Shown piece by piece: positions 29,381-38,844 of a stretch of DNA of 51,818 nucleotides. Source of the DNA: Chitinophaga pinensis (GTDB lineage: Bacteria; Planctomycetota; Phycisphaerae; Phycisphaerales; SM1A02); the NCBI GenBank assembly GCA_943329105.2, contig CALQCP020000002.1, positions 1 through 51,818 of the forward strand, given 5' to 3'. The translations under genes and the position numbers were made by a program. The notes beneath the pieces are model-generated. The model made no database searches, was not told where the DNA came from, and was given only the letters and a program-made list of their open reading frames with translations. The stretch's first letter is position 1. Each line of letters starts with the position of its first letter.

Positions 29381-30007
29381 ATGAAAAATACAACACTTGC
29401 CATCTCCGCTCTCGTGACCCTCTCTGCAGTTCAAGGGGCTTCAGCCGCAGTCGCCGTCTTTACGAACTACAACGTTTGGGGTAGCACCGTGACTGCCAAC
29501 GGGCAGACCGTTGCGGTCGAGGACTTCAACAGTGGCGTTTCGGGCACGTCTATGACGCTCACTGGTAGCCCGCTCCCCGCTTCCGGCATCACTTGGACGG
29601 CGACCGCGCCAACGCATGGTCTGGTGACGAACGGCGCCACGGTGCGCACAGCCACTGCCACGGACGCCCTGGTGTTTGACTTTGAGCCAGGTGTTCGGGG
29701 CATCGGTGGAAATATCTACACCAGTGTTCTTGAGAAGGCGCCGAGCTTTGCGTTCATCGAAGTGACGCTCGCCGACGGCGTTTCCTACTTTGGAAACTCG
29801 GACAATGCGGATATGTTCATCGGCTTCTATTCCGACACCGCATCCATCGCCAAGTTGACGATCACGGTTTATCAGGTCACAGGCGGCGGCTTTGTGGATT
29901 CATACGCAACCGTTGACAACCTGTACTTTGCAGTGCCGGCACCTGGTGCACTTGCACTGCTCGGCGCCGCCGGTCTGATTGGCGGCTTCAATCGCCGCCG
30001 CGCATGA
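29381..30007 (+). CDS. PEP-CTERM-like exported protein ('TVDNLYF' paralog family, member 4)
   Basis: 'ATVDNLYFAVPAPGALALLGAAGLIGGFNRRRA'; signal peptide MKNTTLAISALVTLSAVQGASA. Confidence 0.85.
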   Translation: MKNTTLAISALVTLSAVQGASAAVAVFTNYNVWGSTVTANGQTVAVEDFNSGVSGTSMTLTGSPLPASGITWTATAPTHGLVTNGATVRTATATDALVFDFEPGVRGIGGNIYTSVLEKAPSFAFIEVTLADGVSYFGNSDNADMFIGFYSDTASIAKLTITVYQVTGGGFVDSYATVDNLYFAVPAPGALALLGAAGLIGGFNRRRA

Positions 30008-30042
30008 TTGTGTCAGAGGTTTGACAGACACGCAGTAACCCT

Positions 30043-30071
30043 ACAGTGGCGACCTTCACGGTCGCCACTGT
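30043..30071 (+). terminator. Intrinsic terminator
   Basis: acagtggcgacc-ttcac-ggtcgccactgt followed by ttcgtttt. Confidence 0.85.
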
Positions 30072-30162
30072 TTCGTTTTGGGGGGCGGTCGCGTCGCGCG
30101 CTTCGCGTCGCCTCGCGTGCGTGCATTCGTCCCCGCTGCGTTCATCGCGACTAGGCGTTCAA

Positions 30163-30717
30163 TTACTCCGCGGGGCTGTTGCGGTTGTGCAGGATCTGCG
30201 GCTCGCGCGGGACCACGGTCACTAACTTGCAGGACTGCAGTATGCGGCGCGGGCTGTGATCGCCTGCCGCAAAGCGTTTCATGAAGTGCTGCACTGCCGC
30301 TGGCTCCCAAAACGAAATCATTGGCTCGATCGCAGATGTTTCGTGATTGAAGAATGTCACCGCGTCTATTCCGGGCGCGCGCGCTTCAAGCAGGCGGCGG
30401 ACGTCTTGCGTTTCAAGAAATGGGTAATCGCATCCGATCACGAGCCACGCAGCATCCGGCGCACGCAGGAAAGCGGCGTGTATTCCGCTTGCGGGACCAC
30501 GACCGGGCACCTGATCAAGCACGCCCGATTCGCCAATTCCCCAGTCATCACGTTGCTTTGCGGTGCAGGACCAGTAGATGCGCGCGCAGATCGGCGCCAA
30601 GAGGTCAGCCGCCGCGCGCCACTGCGGCTGTTCGCCGTAAGTGATTTCTGCTTTGTCGCGGCCCATGCGGGTACTTGCCCCGCCGGTGAGCACCAAGCCA
30701 TACAGCTCAGTTGCCAA
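30163..30717 (-). CDS. mobA: Molybdenum cofactor guanylyltransferase
   Basis: 'LYGLVLTGGASTRMGRDKAEI', 'WLVIGCDYPFLE'; adjacent to a molybdopterin oxidoreductase. Confidence 0.82.
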   Translation of the reverse strand: MATELYGLVLTGGASTRMGRDKAEITYGEQPQWRAAADLLAPICARIYWSCTAKQRDDWGIGESGVLDQVPGRGPASGIHAAFLRAPDAAWLVIGCDYPFLETQDVRRLLEARAPGIDAVTFFNHETSAIEPMISFWEPAAVQHFMKRFAAGDHSPRRILQSCKLVTVVPREPQILHNRNSPAE

Positions 30718-33118
30718 CAGTCGCCTTCGCTTGATTCAGACTTACTTGGGTCGCCTGTACTTGGGTCGGCTGTAGTTGGGTCGGCTGTAGTTGGGTCGCC
30801 TTCACCAGGGACACGATCACCGACTTTGAAGTGGGCGTGTGACTGCCTTCGGCGAAGCTATCAATCGGCACCAACACATTGGTCTCCGGGAAGTAACTCG
30901 CGAGGCATCCGCGCGGAATCTCATAAGACACGATGCGGAAATTGTGCGCGCGTCGTTCGGTTCCGTTGTAGTGACTCACGATGTCCACGGCATCGCCATC
31001 AGCAAATTGGTGTGATGTGATGTCCGCGGAATTCATCAGCACCACGCGCCGACCGTTGCGAATGCCGCGGTATCGGTCATCAAGACCATAGATGGTGGTG
31101 TTGAACTGATCGTGCGACCGGATGGTGGTCATAATGAACTGCCCAGGGCCAACGGGCAGCTTGGGAATGTGGTGGACAGTGAATTTCGCCTTGCCATCCG
31201 CGGTGCGGAACTCGCGGTGATCGCGGACTGCGTGTGGCAATTCAAATCCATTCGGCTGGCGAATGCGCGTATTCATGTCCTCAAAGCCGGGAATGACGCG
31301 TGCAATGCGCGCGCGAATGGCGTCGTAGTTCGCCACGTATCCGCTCCAATCAACGCCGAGCGTTGCGCCTGCCATGGCGGCCACAATCGCGGGCTCGCTC
31401 AGTAGTTGCTCGGATGCGGGTGCCAGTGTTCCAGTGGATGCGTGAACGACTCCCATGGAATCTTCGACGCTCACAAACTGCGCGCCGCTACTTTGGATGT
31501 CTCGCTCGGTACGACCGAGGCAGGGCAGCATCAATGCATGCTCGCCGGTGATGAGATGTGATCGATTCAGCTTGGTGGAAATCTGTACTGTGAGAGTGCA
31601 GTTGGCGAGTGCCTGCGCGGTGTACGCAGTGTCCGGCGTTGCTGACAGGAAGTTTCCACCAAGTGCGATGAACACTTTGGCTTGTCCATGATGCATGGCG
31701 TTGATGGCTTCAACGGTGCTGTGACCGTGCTCAACGGGAGGCTCGAAGCCAAACTCGTCGGCGAGACTCTTGAGGAACGCTGGGCTCGGGCGTTCCCAGA
31801 TTCCCATAGTGCGGTCGCCTTGCACATTGCTGTGCCCGCGCACGGGACACGCGCCAGCGCCAGGGCGCCCAAGGTGCCCGCCCAGCATCAAGAGATTGAT
31901 GATCTCTTGAATGTTTGCAACTGCATTCTGGTGTTGCGTCAGCCCCATCGCCCAGCAGCAGATCATCGCCTGTGACTTGCCGATGACGCCTGCAATTTCA
32001 CGGATCTCCGCTTCGGAAATGCCGGAGCCCTCCACGATGGCGCTCCACTCTTCCGCCTCAAGATTCGCGCGGTAGGCATCGAAGCCTTCGGTGTATTGGC
32101 TGATGAACTCACGATCGACGCGCGCGCCCGGCGTTTCTAGGATCGCTTTCTGAATTCCCTTTAGAAGCGCCACATCGCCATTGATGCGCACCGGCACATG
32201 GTGTGTGGCAAGGGCCGTGCTCATACCCAACATGCCACCGACTTCTTGCGGATGGCGGAATCGCTTCAGGCCAGCTTCTGCAAGCGGGTTGATGCTGACG
32301 ATCTTGCAACCGCGGCGCGCGGCTTCTTGCAGCGTGATCAACATGCGCGGATGATTGGTTCCCGGATTCTGACCGATCACCACAATGCAGTCTGCTGACT
32401 CAAAGTCCTTAAGTGTCACTGTGCCTTTGCCGGACCCGATTGTTCGCATCATGCCAACGCCGCTCGACTCGTGACACATGTTGGAGCAGTCGGGGAGGTT
32501 GTTGGTGCCGAACATACGCACGAACAGCTGATAGAGAAACGCAGCCTCATTGCTGGTGCGACCAGATGTGTAGAAGAGCGCCTCGTTCGGCGATTTCAAG
32601 GCCTTGAGTTCATCAGCAATCACCGTGAAAGCGTTTGCCCATGAAATTGGCTCATAGTGTGTGCCCCCGCGCGGCAGGTACATCGGCTCAGTGAGGCGGC
32701 CTTGCTTGCCGAGTTGGTAATCGCTTTGCCGTGAAAGTGCCTCAACCGAATGTGCTGCAAAGAAGGCTGGAGTGGCGCGGGCGAGCGTTGCTTCTTCAGC
32801 GATCGCCTTGGCGCCGTTTTCGCAGAATTCAAACTTGGAACGGCTGCCTGCAGGGTCTGGCCACGCGCAGCCGGGGCAGTCAAAGCCGGTGGTTTGGTTG
32901 ACACGCAAGAGCGTTGCCATGGTGCGCGCCACACCCATTTGAGCCACTGATGTGGTGAGCGCCACTGTCACTGCTGGTGCGCCGCCGGCGACTGTCGCAG
33001 GAACGCCAATCCGAATTGCTGGATCAAGCAACTCTGGGCTCAGAAACAGCGGGGCGCGCGGACGGTTGGTGGGTTGGTTCATGAAATGAGTTGGTGGCGC
33101 ATGTGCTTCACGGGCCAC
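30707..33118 (-). CDS. FdhF/YdeP-family molybdopterin oxidoreductase (formate dehydrogenase alpha-like)
   Basis: 'FDCPGCAWPDPAGSRSKFEFCENGAKA', 'LPDCSNMCHESSGVGMMRTIGSGKGTVTLKDFESADCIVVIGQNPGTNHPRM', 'HLGRPGAGACPVRGHSNVQGDRTMGI'. Alternative start at 33082. Confidence 0.88.
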   Translation of the reverse strand: MAREAHAPPTHFMNQPTNRPRAPLFLSPELLDPAIRIGVPATVAGGAPAVTVALTTSVAQMGVARTMATLLRVNQTTGFDCPGCAWPDPAGSRSKFEFCENGAKAIAEEATLARATPAFFAAHSVEALSRQSDYQLGKQGRLTEPMYLPRGGTHYEPISWANAFTVIADELKALKSPNEALFYTSGRTSNEAAFLYQLFVRMFGTNNLPDCSNMCHESSGVGMMRTIGSGKGTVTLKDFESADCIVVIGQNPGTNHPRMLITLQEAARRGCKIVSINPLAEAGLKRFRHPQEVGGMLGMSTALATHHVPVRINGDVALLKGIQKAILETPGARVDREFISQYTEGFDAYRANLEAEEWSAIVEGSGISEAEIREIAGVIGKSQAMICCWAMGLTQHQNAVANIQEIINLLMLGGHLGRPGAGACPVRGHSNVQGDRTMGIWERPSPAFLKSLADEFGFEPPVEHGHSTVEAINAMHHGQAKVFIALGGNFLSATPDTAYTAQALANCTLTVQISTKLNRSHLITGEHALMLPCLGRTERDIQSSGAQFVSVEDSMGVVHASTGTLAPASEQLLSEPAIVAAMAGATLGVDWSGYVANYDAIRARIARVIPGFEDMNTRIRQPNGFELPHAVRDHREFRTADGKAKFTVHHIPKLPVGPGQFIMTTIRSHDQFNTTIYGLDDRYRGIRNGRRVVLMNSADITSHQFADGDAVDIVSHYNGTERRAHNFRIVSYEIPRGCLASYFPETNVLVPIDSFAEGSHTPTSKSVIVSLVKATQLQPTQLQPTQVQATQVSLNQAKATVGN
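30741..30800 (-). repeat. 15-bp tandem repeat (4 units) in the C-terminal coding region of the YdeP-like gene
   Basis: cttacttgggtcgcc / tgtacttgggtcggc / tgtagttgggtcggc / tgtagttgggtcgcc; encodes QLQPTQLQPTQVQATQV. Confidence 0.9.
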
Positions 33119-33491
33119 ACGATGAATTTGGATTCATGAATGCGTCGGAGTCGTCTTCGCGCAGCGCAGGGTCGCGCGGTTGCAGACAGGCAAAGTCTTT
33201 TTCAACAAGGAGTAGCAGCGGGCCTGTCGGTGTGACTTGTTCGGCAAGCATTCCCACTTCATCTGATTTCGCCCATTGCAACGCAGGAGCCAACGGCACG
33301 CGAATGCGGATGGTGTTGCTTGCGAAGTCGGCGCACATGGCGCTCACGTCGGCACTCACCTCGATTGAGCAGCGCAGCGTCGCTGTGCCGAAGCATGTTT
33401 CATCAATCACCGTTCCATCAGCAACAAGTTGCTTCACTTCATGTTGTTGAAGCCGTAGGCGCAGGGAGTTCTTTCGGATTCGGAGTTTCAT
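33108..33491 (-). CDS. Small conserved hypothetical protein (DUF7009-like)
   Basis: 'MKLRIRKNSLRLRLQQHEVKQLVADGTVIDETCFG'; sits between fdhD and the YdeP-like gene. Confidence 0.65.
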   Translation of the reverse strand: MKLRIRKNSLRLRLQQHEVKQLVADGTVIDETCFGTATLRCSIEVSADVSAMCADFASNTIRIRVPLAPALQWAKSDEVGMLAEQVTPTGPLLLLVEKDFACLQPRDPALREDDSDAFMNPNSSCGP

Positions 33492-33514
33492 GCCGTTTCA
33501 TGCCGTTTCGCCAG

Positions 33515-34405
33515 TCAGTCGCCAGTCAGTCGCCATTCGCCGCTGTACACATTGAAGCGCTCGCCGCGCAGGAATCCGATCAGAGTAATGTCAAATCGCT
33601 TTGCAAGTTCAATCGCCAGGCTGGACGGTGCACCCACCGCTACCACCATCGGAACACCGCCCGCCAGCGCCTTCTGCGCCAGTTCAAAGCTGATGCGTCC
33701 GCTCAGGAAGAGCAGGTTGCTTGCAAGTGGCGTCTGCCCCTGCAAGAACTGCGCGCCGAGCAACTTGTCGACGGCGTTGTGGCGCCCGACGTCTTCGCGG
33801 ATCGCAAGTATTTGGCCCGCTGAGTTAAAGAGTGCCGCCGCGTGCAGTCCGCCGGTTTCTTCAAACACCGACTGTTGCGCGCGGAGGCGGTCGGACAACA
33901 TGCGGATGGCAGAAATTGCAAAGCGAAATCCATCACGCGCAATGGGGCACATTCCGGGCACCTCCAGTGCTTCAAGCGACGCTTTGCCGCAAACGCCACA
34001 ACTGGAGGTTGCATAGAAGTGGCGCTCCACGTTCGGCCATGCAATAGTGGCGTGATCGGCCAGGCGCACCTTGACCACATTGTTTCCATCGTGCGCGCCG
34101 CTCTCGGGTCCGCACGGACGAATGGATTCGATGTCGCGTGCAGAACGAACCAATCCTTCGGACATCAGGAATCCGGCGGCCAACTCTTCATCATGCCCCG
34201 GCGTGCGCATGGTGATGGACAGACTGCGGACGCAACGCTCACCATTGACAACAAAGTCAACGCGAATCTCCAGCGGCTCTTCAATTGCCACGCGATCGGT
34301 GAGTTCGCTGCGTTCATCTCCTTGAAATCGAACAATTCCTGTTGCCACACTCCGCTGTGTGGCATTGCTAGCGCGATCACTGCTCATGTCACTCGCGTTG
34401 CTCAT
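33515..34405 (-). CDS. fdhD: Formate dehydrogenase accessory sulfurtransferase
   Basis: 'FYATSSCGVCGKASLEAL', 'GGLHAAALFNSAGQILAIREDVGRHNAVDKLLG', 'LLFLSGRISFELAQKALAGGVPMVVAVGAPSSLAIELA'. Confidence 0.95.
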   Translation of the reverse strand: MSNASDMSSDRASNATQRSVATGIVRFQGDERSELTDRVAIEEPLEIRVDFVVNGERCVRSLSITMRTPGHDEELAAGFLMSEGLVRSARDIESIRPCGPESGAHDGNNVVKVRLADHATIAWPNVERHFYATSSCGVCGKASLEALEVPGMCPIARDGFRFAISAIRMLSDRLRAQQSVFEETGGLHAAALFNSAGQILAIREDVGRHNAVDKLLGAQFLQGQTPLASNLLFLSGRISFELAQKALAGGVPMVVAVGAPSSLAIELAKRFDITLIGFLRGERFNVYSGEWRLTGD

Positions 34406-37400
34406 TTGCGCGAAAGCGGCGTGACAGGCTCCGCCTTTGCAGCCGGTTGTAAGAGCACTCGCCGCGCGGAAGGATGCGTGAAGTGACGATTCAAATCAAG
34501 GAGCGCGCTGTAGTTGCCGACCGGAATAATGGCTGGCGCCAAGTCCATGGTGAGCGTGTAGGTCAAGCGCGTTGCATCTGTCCCCGCGCCGCGTTCAGCA
34601 GTAAATCGCACGGATCCAAGATTGCCAGGTCCGCGCCAATCGAGTTGCTCTGGCTGAATGATCGGCTCAAGTCCGGCCGGTGCGGTCACTTTCCATGTGT
34701 TGCGGGATTTTTGTTCTGTGCTGGAGAGGAGGGCGCGTTCGCGGTGATCTGCATCGGTCGGCATGATTTGTGCCGGAACATTCGGCAGGTCAAAGTACAG
34801 ACCGCCCGCATTCTTCACTCCATACCGGTCTACCTTTACAGCGAACTTCAATGTCGCTGGGTATGTGAAATCCGTCTCCAAGTCGCCCTGCGGCACAGCG
34901 TTCTGCGCAATGCCACTGACCATCCCTTGGAACGTTCGGCTTCGCTCCTCAGGCGTCATCTCTGTAAACGCCTGTACGAACCCGGCGTGATCATTGCCAT
35001 GAAAGCGCGAAACCGTCGTGATGATCGCAGTGCCTTCGGCGTCAAAGTCCATGGTGATTTCAGTCTCACCCAGGTCTTCCATGCCCTTCGGATCTTTCCA
35101 TGTGAACGATGAGCCGTCCATGGTTAGTCCTGGCTGGCCATTTAGTGATGTTGCGCCAAGCGGCGCGTACTGTGACAGACTGTCGAGGGGCAGCCATTCA
35201 CCGCTCTGCGGATGCTTCACGCGGCAGACGATGCCGGCAAAGTAGGTGTCCGACGGATAGTCGAGTTGGCGCTTCTGGATGGTTGGTTCTTTCGTGCCCC
35301 ACGAAGCCAAGTCAATCTCCGCGTCAAAGCCCGCACCGCGCAACATGGTGCACAGGAGGATTGATCGGTCGTCATAGTTTCCGTAGCCATCTTTCAGTGT
35401 GACATCGGCGGGCGAGAATGCTGCGGAGAGCGGCAGCGAGCTCAGTCCTGGACCTTCGGTGCGAATTTGTCGCGCCACAAAGTCACGGATGGCGGTCATC
35501 TGGGCAACCGGCGTGTCCTTGGTTGCAGCCAGTTCTTTGGCCTTGGCGATGCTGGCGGTTTGCCCGACAAGCATGGGATTTGCGTGGCTACCCACTTCGG
35601 TGGCGTAGGCGGTCCAGCTACCAGTACTCATGATGAAATCAGGTGAATCCATCCATGATGGCGGGGCAGATGCCTCGCGCTGGCGCGGCTCAAGATCCTT
35701 CCATGTGAAGGTGATGACGCGCCGCCCGTCCTTCTTCTCTTCAGTCATGTGGCCTTCAGCGGGGAAGTCCATTTCCATCTTCGGAGTGACTCCGTCCGGC
35801 AGGTCATAGGTCAGCACCATCTCACGAACGCGGTCACTGGTTGTGAATGCAGCGCCGCTACTAAAGATCGGCTGCTCCTTGGCGGTCTCCGTCACTGCGT
35901 ACTCAATGGTCGAACCAACTTCGACGCCCGGCAAGGAAACCACCAGCGTCTTCCCACCCGGATAGCGCGGCGCACTGGCAACCCATCCCGCGTCCATCAC
36001 GTTGATTTCCTCGGGCCTCACCGTACGGACGGTGCCGTCCTTCTGGGTGACCCGTGCATACTCAAGCGTTGCGGTTTCCCACGCAGGGTTGTAGGCAATC
36101 TGGAGTTCGCTTGCCGATTTCACTCCTGCAGTGGTGAGCACCTTCTCCGTCACCTCGCGTCGCGTCGACCAGCTGGTTGGGCTGTCCATGCGGAGCGTCC
36201 ACGTCGTGTGAACGATTTCCAGATTCGCACTCGGAGCTGGCGGTGCGTTAGTGGTTGAAACCCGCGCAAACACCGGCTGCTGCCGCCCATTTATTTCCAT
36301 GTTTGCCATGGCGCGTTTGAGGAGCGGGTACTGGTCGGGTGCAATTTCCGGTGACTTCACGCGGATATCAATGGAGGCATCGATGCGCCCCGATGTCGCG
36401 GAAATCAATTGCGAAACGGTGAAGTCCTTATGCTCGGTGTTCTCATACTGCGGCAGCGCAATCGGCGCTCCTAAACTTGGCGGCAGCGTGATTTCTAAGT
36501 CTTCATGCACACCGCACGGCTGTTGCATCACCAAGGGAAATCGGCGCTTATCAAGCTGGAGCCCCGCGCCGATCATCCGTGTGACAACGCCGAAGCCGTA
36601 GCCCATGTACGGAAGATCAAGTTGCGCAGCGTTACCGCCTGCCACCAAGAGATTCGGCGCAGTCCATTCAAGAGTGAGGCGAATCTTCTGCGTGCTGTCC
36701 TTCATGTCTTTCGGCGTGAGGCTCATGCCGGTGAGTGTTCCACCAGGCAGCATTCCTTTGACTGCGCGCTCAAAGCCGCGGCGGATGTCGGCGGGCTTCG
36801 CTTCGAGAAATGATCCACGGTAAGCATTGTCATTGATGCCTTCGAAGGCGATCACTGTGGTACCAGTGGCGCTGCCGTCGTCAGCCACTTTGACGGTGGT
36901 CTTGGCGGTCATCATGTTGTCATCGGCGGATGCAACCGGTGATGTCATGAGGGTTTCGCCCTCGGGTGTGGCAACCAAGAAACTCTTGTCTTGCAGATAT
37001 TGCGGCAACAAATCGGCGGTGCTCTCATCGGTGCTGTCCATCAGGATGTACCTACCGTCCTTGCCACGCGCCGCGGTGATGGCATGGTTAAACGAGATGG
37101 ACGGAACTTCAACATCAAGTTTCTCGCCAGCGTTCACAAGCACCGGAAACGATTCAATTCCGCCGGCGGCGAGCATCGCCACTAACAGCGCAGCCTTGTC
37201 GCGACACACGCCATATCGATTCTCGAAGGTGATGTTCACATCGTGCGGTTCGTAGCCGGGGGCGTCCTTCTCCGTGGTGATGCCCATGTAGCGAACCTCT
37301 TGACTGACAAACTTGAAGATCGCCTTGATGCGCTCTTCGTCGGTCGTGAGTCCGGCGGTGATTGCGGCCACTTTCGCCTTCATTTCGGGCGTTACTGCAT

Positions 37401-38265
37401 CCAAGTGTGGCTTGGTGAGTTTGGAATACCAGCGGCTGACTTCCTTCCAATCGGCAAGTGTGCTGACGCGCAGGCGCTGCCCAACTGTGTAGTAGTCAGG
37501 CATCTGCGGCTCGGGGAACAGTTGTGGAATGTCCTTGCCGGTCCATGTGCAGATGACTTTGTCACCGGCGGTGCGCTCGGACGATGTGACGGTTCCCTTG
37601 ATCTCCGCGAGCAGTGCCTTACTGCGCAGCGGTCGATCCTTCGGGCACACATATTCGTAGACGCAATTCTTGATTGGGTCTGGCGATTCGAGCACGCACA
37701 TGTCTGCAAAGTTGTCTTGCATACGCGGCTTCGATTCCCAGCTGCGGACATAGAAGTGCACCAGGTCGCCAATCTCTACTCCTGGAAGGGCGGCGACGAC
37801 CATCTTTTCATTCGGGTCGAAGATGTTCGCGCCCATACTTGATGTGCTCACCTGTTCTTTACTGATCTGCGATGGATCATGTGAAGTCACCGCGCCACTG
37901 GGCTTGATGACATCGACTCCAAGAATTTCCATACCGCCGTACGCGGCATCGAAACCAAAGGCGCGCTCCCGAGCATCCTTGCGACCAGCCTCGGTGAGCA
38001 CCTTCACGTACTGATCATCAAGGGTCACAAAACTTCCGTCCGCCTTGTATTCGGTGCGTTGGTATTCAGAGACCATCACCGTGTCGGCGTCGGGGTACTT
38101 CTCGGTGGTGACCTCCTTCGCTTCGGCGATCACCTTTGTCTGATCAAGCAGCCAATCTGGCGCGGCGACCGCTGGTGGGGTCGTGGGCGCTGTTGCGACC
38201 GTCTGTGCGAACAATGCGTGTGTTGCAAGTAGGAATGCCCCGGCAGCCGTGTAGATTGATCTCAT
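34402..38265 (-). CDS. Large exported protein with two DUF3857/transglutaminase-like units
   Basis: First unit 'FENRYGVCRDKAALLVAMLAAGG ... FNHAI ... ILMDSTDE'; second unit 'VKDGYGNYDDRSILLCTMLRGAGFDAEI ... WLPLDS'; repeated DUF3857-like 'LPGVEIGDLVHFYV' / 'LPGVEVGSTIEYAV'. Confidence 0.85.
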   Translation of the reverse strand: MRSIYTAAGAFLLATHALFAQTVATAPTTPPAVAAPDWLLDQTKVIAEAKEVTTEKYPDADTVMVSEYQRTEYKADGSFVTLDDQYVKVLTEAGRKDARERAFGFDAAYGGMEILGVDVIKPSGAVTSHDPSQISKEQVSTSSMGANIFDPNEKMVVAALPGVEIGDLVHFYVRSWESKPRMQDNFADMCVLESPDPIKNCVYEYVCPKDRPLRSKALLAEIKGTVTSSERTAGDKVICTWTGKDIPQLFPEPQMPDYYTVGQRLRVSTLADWKEVSRWYSKLTKPHLDAVTPEMKAKVAAITAGLTTDEERIKAIFKFVSQEVRYMGITTEKDAPGYEPHDVNITFENRYGVCRDKAALLVAMLAAGGIESFPVLVNAGEKLDVEVPSISFNHAITAARGKDGRYILMDSTDESTADLLPQYLQDKSFLVATPEGETLMTSPVASADDNMMTAKTTVKVADDGSATGTTVIAFEGINDNAYRGSFLEAKPADIRRGFERAVKGMLPGGTLTGMSLTPKDMKDSTQKIRLTLEWTAPNLLVAGGNAAQLDLPYMGYGFGVVTRMIGAGLQLDKRRFPLVMQQPCGVHEDLEITLPPSLGAPIALPQYENTEHKDFTVSQLISATSGRIDASIDIRVKSPEIAPDQYPLLKRAMANMEINGRQQPVFARVSTTNAPPAPSANLEIVHTTWTLRMDSPTSWSTRREVTEKVLTTAGVKSASELQIAYNPAWETATLEYARVTQKDGTVRTVRPEEINVMDAGWVASAPRYPGGKTLVVSLPGVEVGSTIEYAVTETAKEQPIFSSGAAFTTSDRVREMVLTYDLPDGVTPKMEMDFPAEGHMTEEKKDGRRVITFTWKDLEPRQREASAPPSWMDSPDFIMSTGSWTAYATEVGSHANPMLVGQTASIAKAKELAATKDTPVAQMTAIRDFVARQIRTEGPGLSSLPLSAAFSPADVTLKDGYGNYDDRSILLCTMLRGAGFDAEIDLASWGTKEPTIQKRQLDYPSDTYFAGIVCRVKHPQSGEWLPLDSLSQYAPLGATSLNGQPGLTMDGSSFTWKDPKGMEDLGETEITMDFDAEGTAIITTVSRFHGNDHAGFVQAFTEMTPEERSRTFQGMVSGIAQNAVPQGDLETDFTYPATLKFAVKVDRYGVKNAGGLYFDLPNVPAQIMPTDADHRERALLSSTEQKSRNTWKVTAPAGLEPIIQPEQLDWRGPGNLGSVRFTAERGAGTDATRLTYTLTMDLAPAIIPVGNYSALLDLNRHFTHPSARRVLLQPAAKAEPVTPLSRK

Positions 38266-38305
38266 ACCGGCATTCTAAATAGGTGCCGTTCACCCCTGTC
38301 CCCAT

Positions 38306-38815
38306 TTATTGGAGCGCCGCGCCCGGATACGTCAGGAATCCAAAGTGCATGGCCGTGTGGTTGAGGTTGAGCCGCACCCATTCCTCGTGCGTCATGGTGC
38401 CGAGCCACGGGCTGGGCTTGGTCATGCGCTCGCCGGCTTCGATCCGTGCGAGCGCCTTGCGGATTCGTCCCATACCTTGCTCAAAGGTAACGTCGGGACT
38501 GGGCATCAGCTCCGGGTTCGACTTGCCGACGTTGAATCCCGGGCGCATTGCGTCAGGCTTTGCCTTCAGGATCACGGGCTTGATCATTTTGGCAAACATC
38601 CGCACCACGAACGACACCTTCTTGGTCGAGCCATCAAGGCCCTCCTCAAGAGGCACCGCGCAGTGGTCAAGGTTCTGGCCAGGTGTCCAGTTTCCGGTGG
38701 TGGTCAGCGTTCCCGCGCGATGTGCGGCTTCGATCCGATCCAATTCACCGCGCAGACATCCCATGCACTTGAAGAACAGGTGACGACGTGCGGCGGTCTT
38801 GGTATTGACGGGCAT
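38306..38815 (-). CDS. DUF1569/DinB-like protein
   Basis: 'NWTPGQNLDHCAVPLEEGLDG ... MTHEEWVRLNLNHTAMHFGFLTYPG'. Confidence 0.7.
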   Translation of the reverse strand: MPVNTKTAARRHLFFKCMGCLRGELDRIEAAHRAGTLTTTGNWTPGQNLDHCAVPLEEGLDGSTKKVSFVVRMFAKMIKPVILKAKPDAMRPGFNVGKSNPELMPSPDVTFEQGMGRIRKALARIEAGERMTKPSPWLGTMTHEEWVRLNLNHTAMHFGFLTYPGAALQ

Positions 38816-38844
38816 CAGGACAGATTACTCGGCAACCGCCACGC

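Noticed and set aside
32440-32500. Selenocysteine at the Mo-site of the YdeP-like protein
   Set aside because: The frame reads Cys (DCSNMCHES) with no in-frame TGA.
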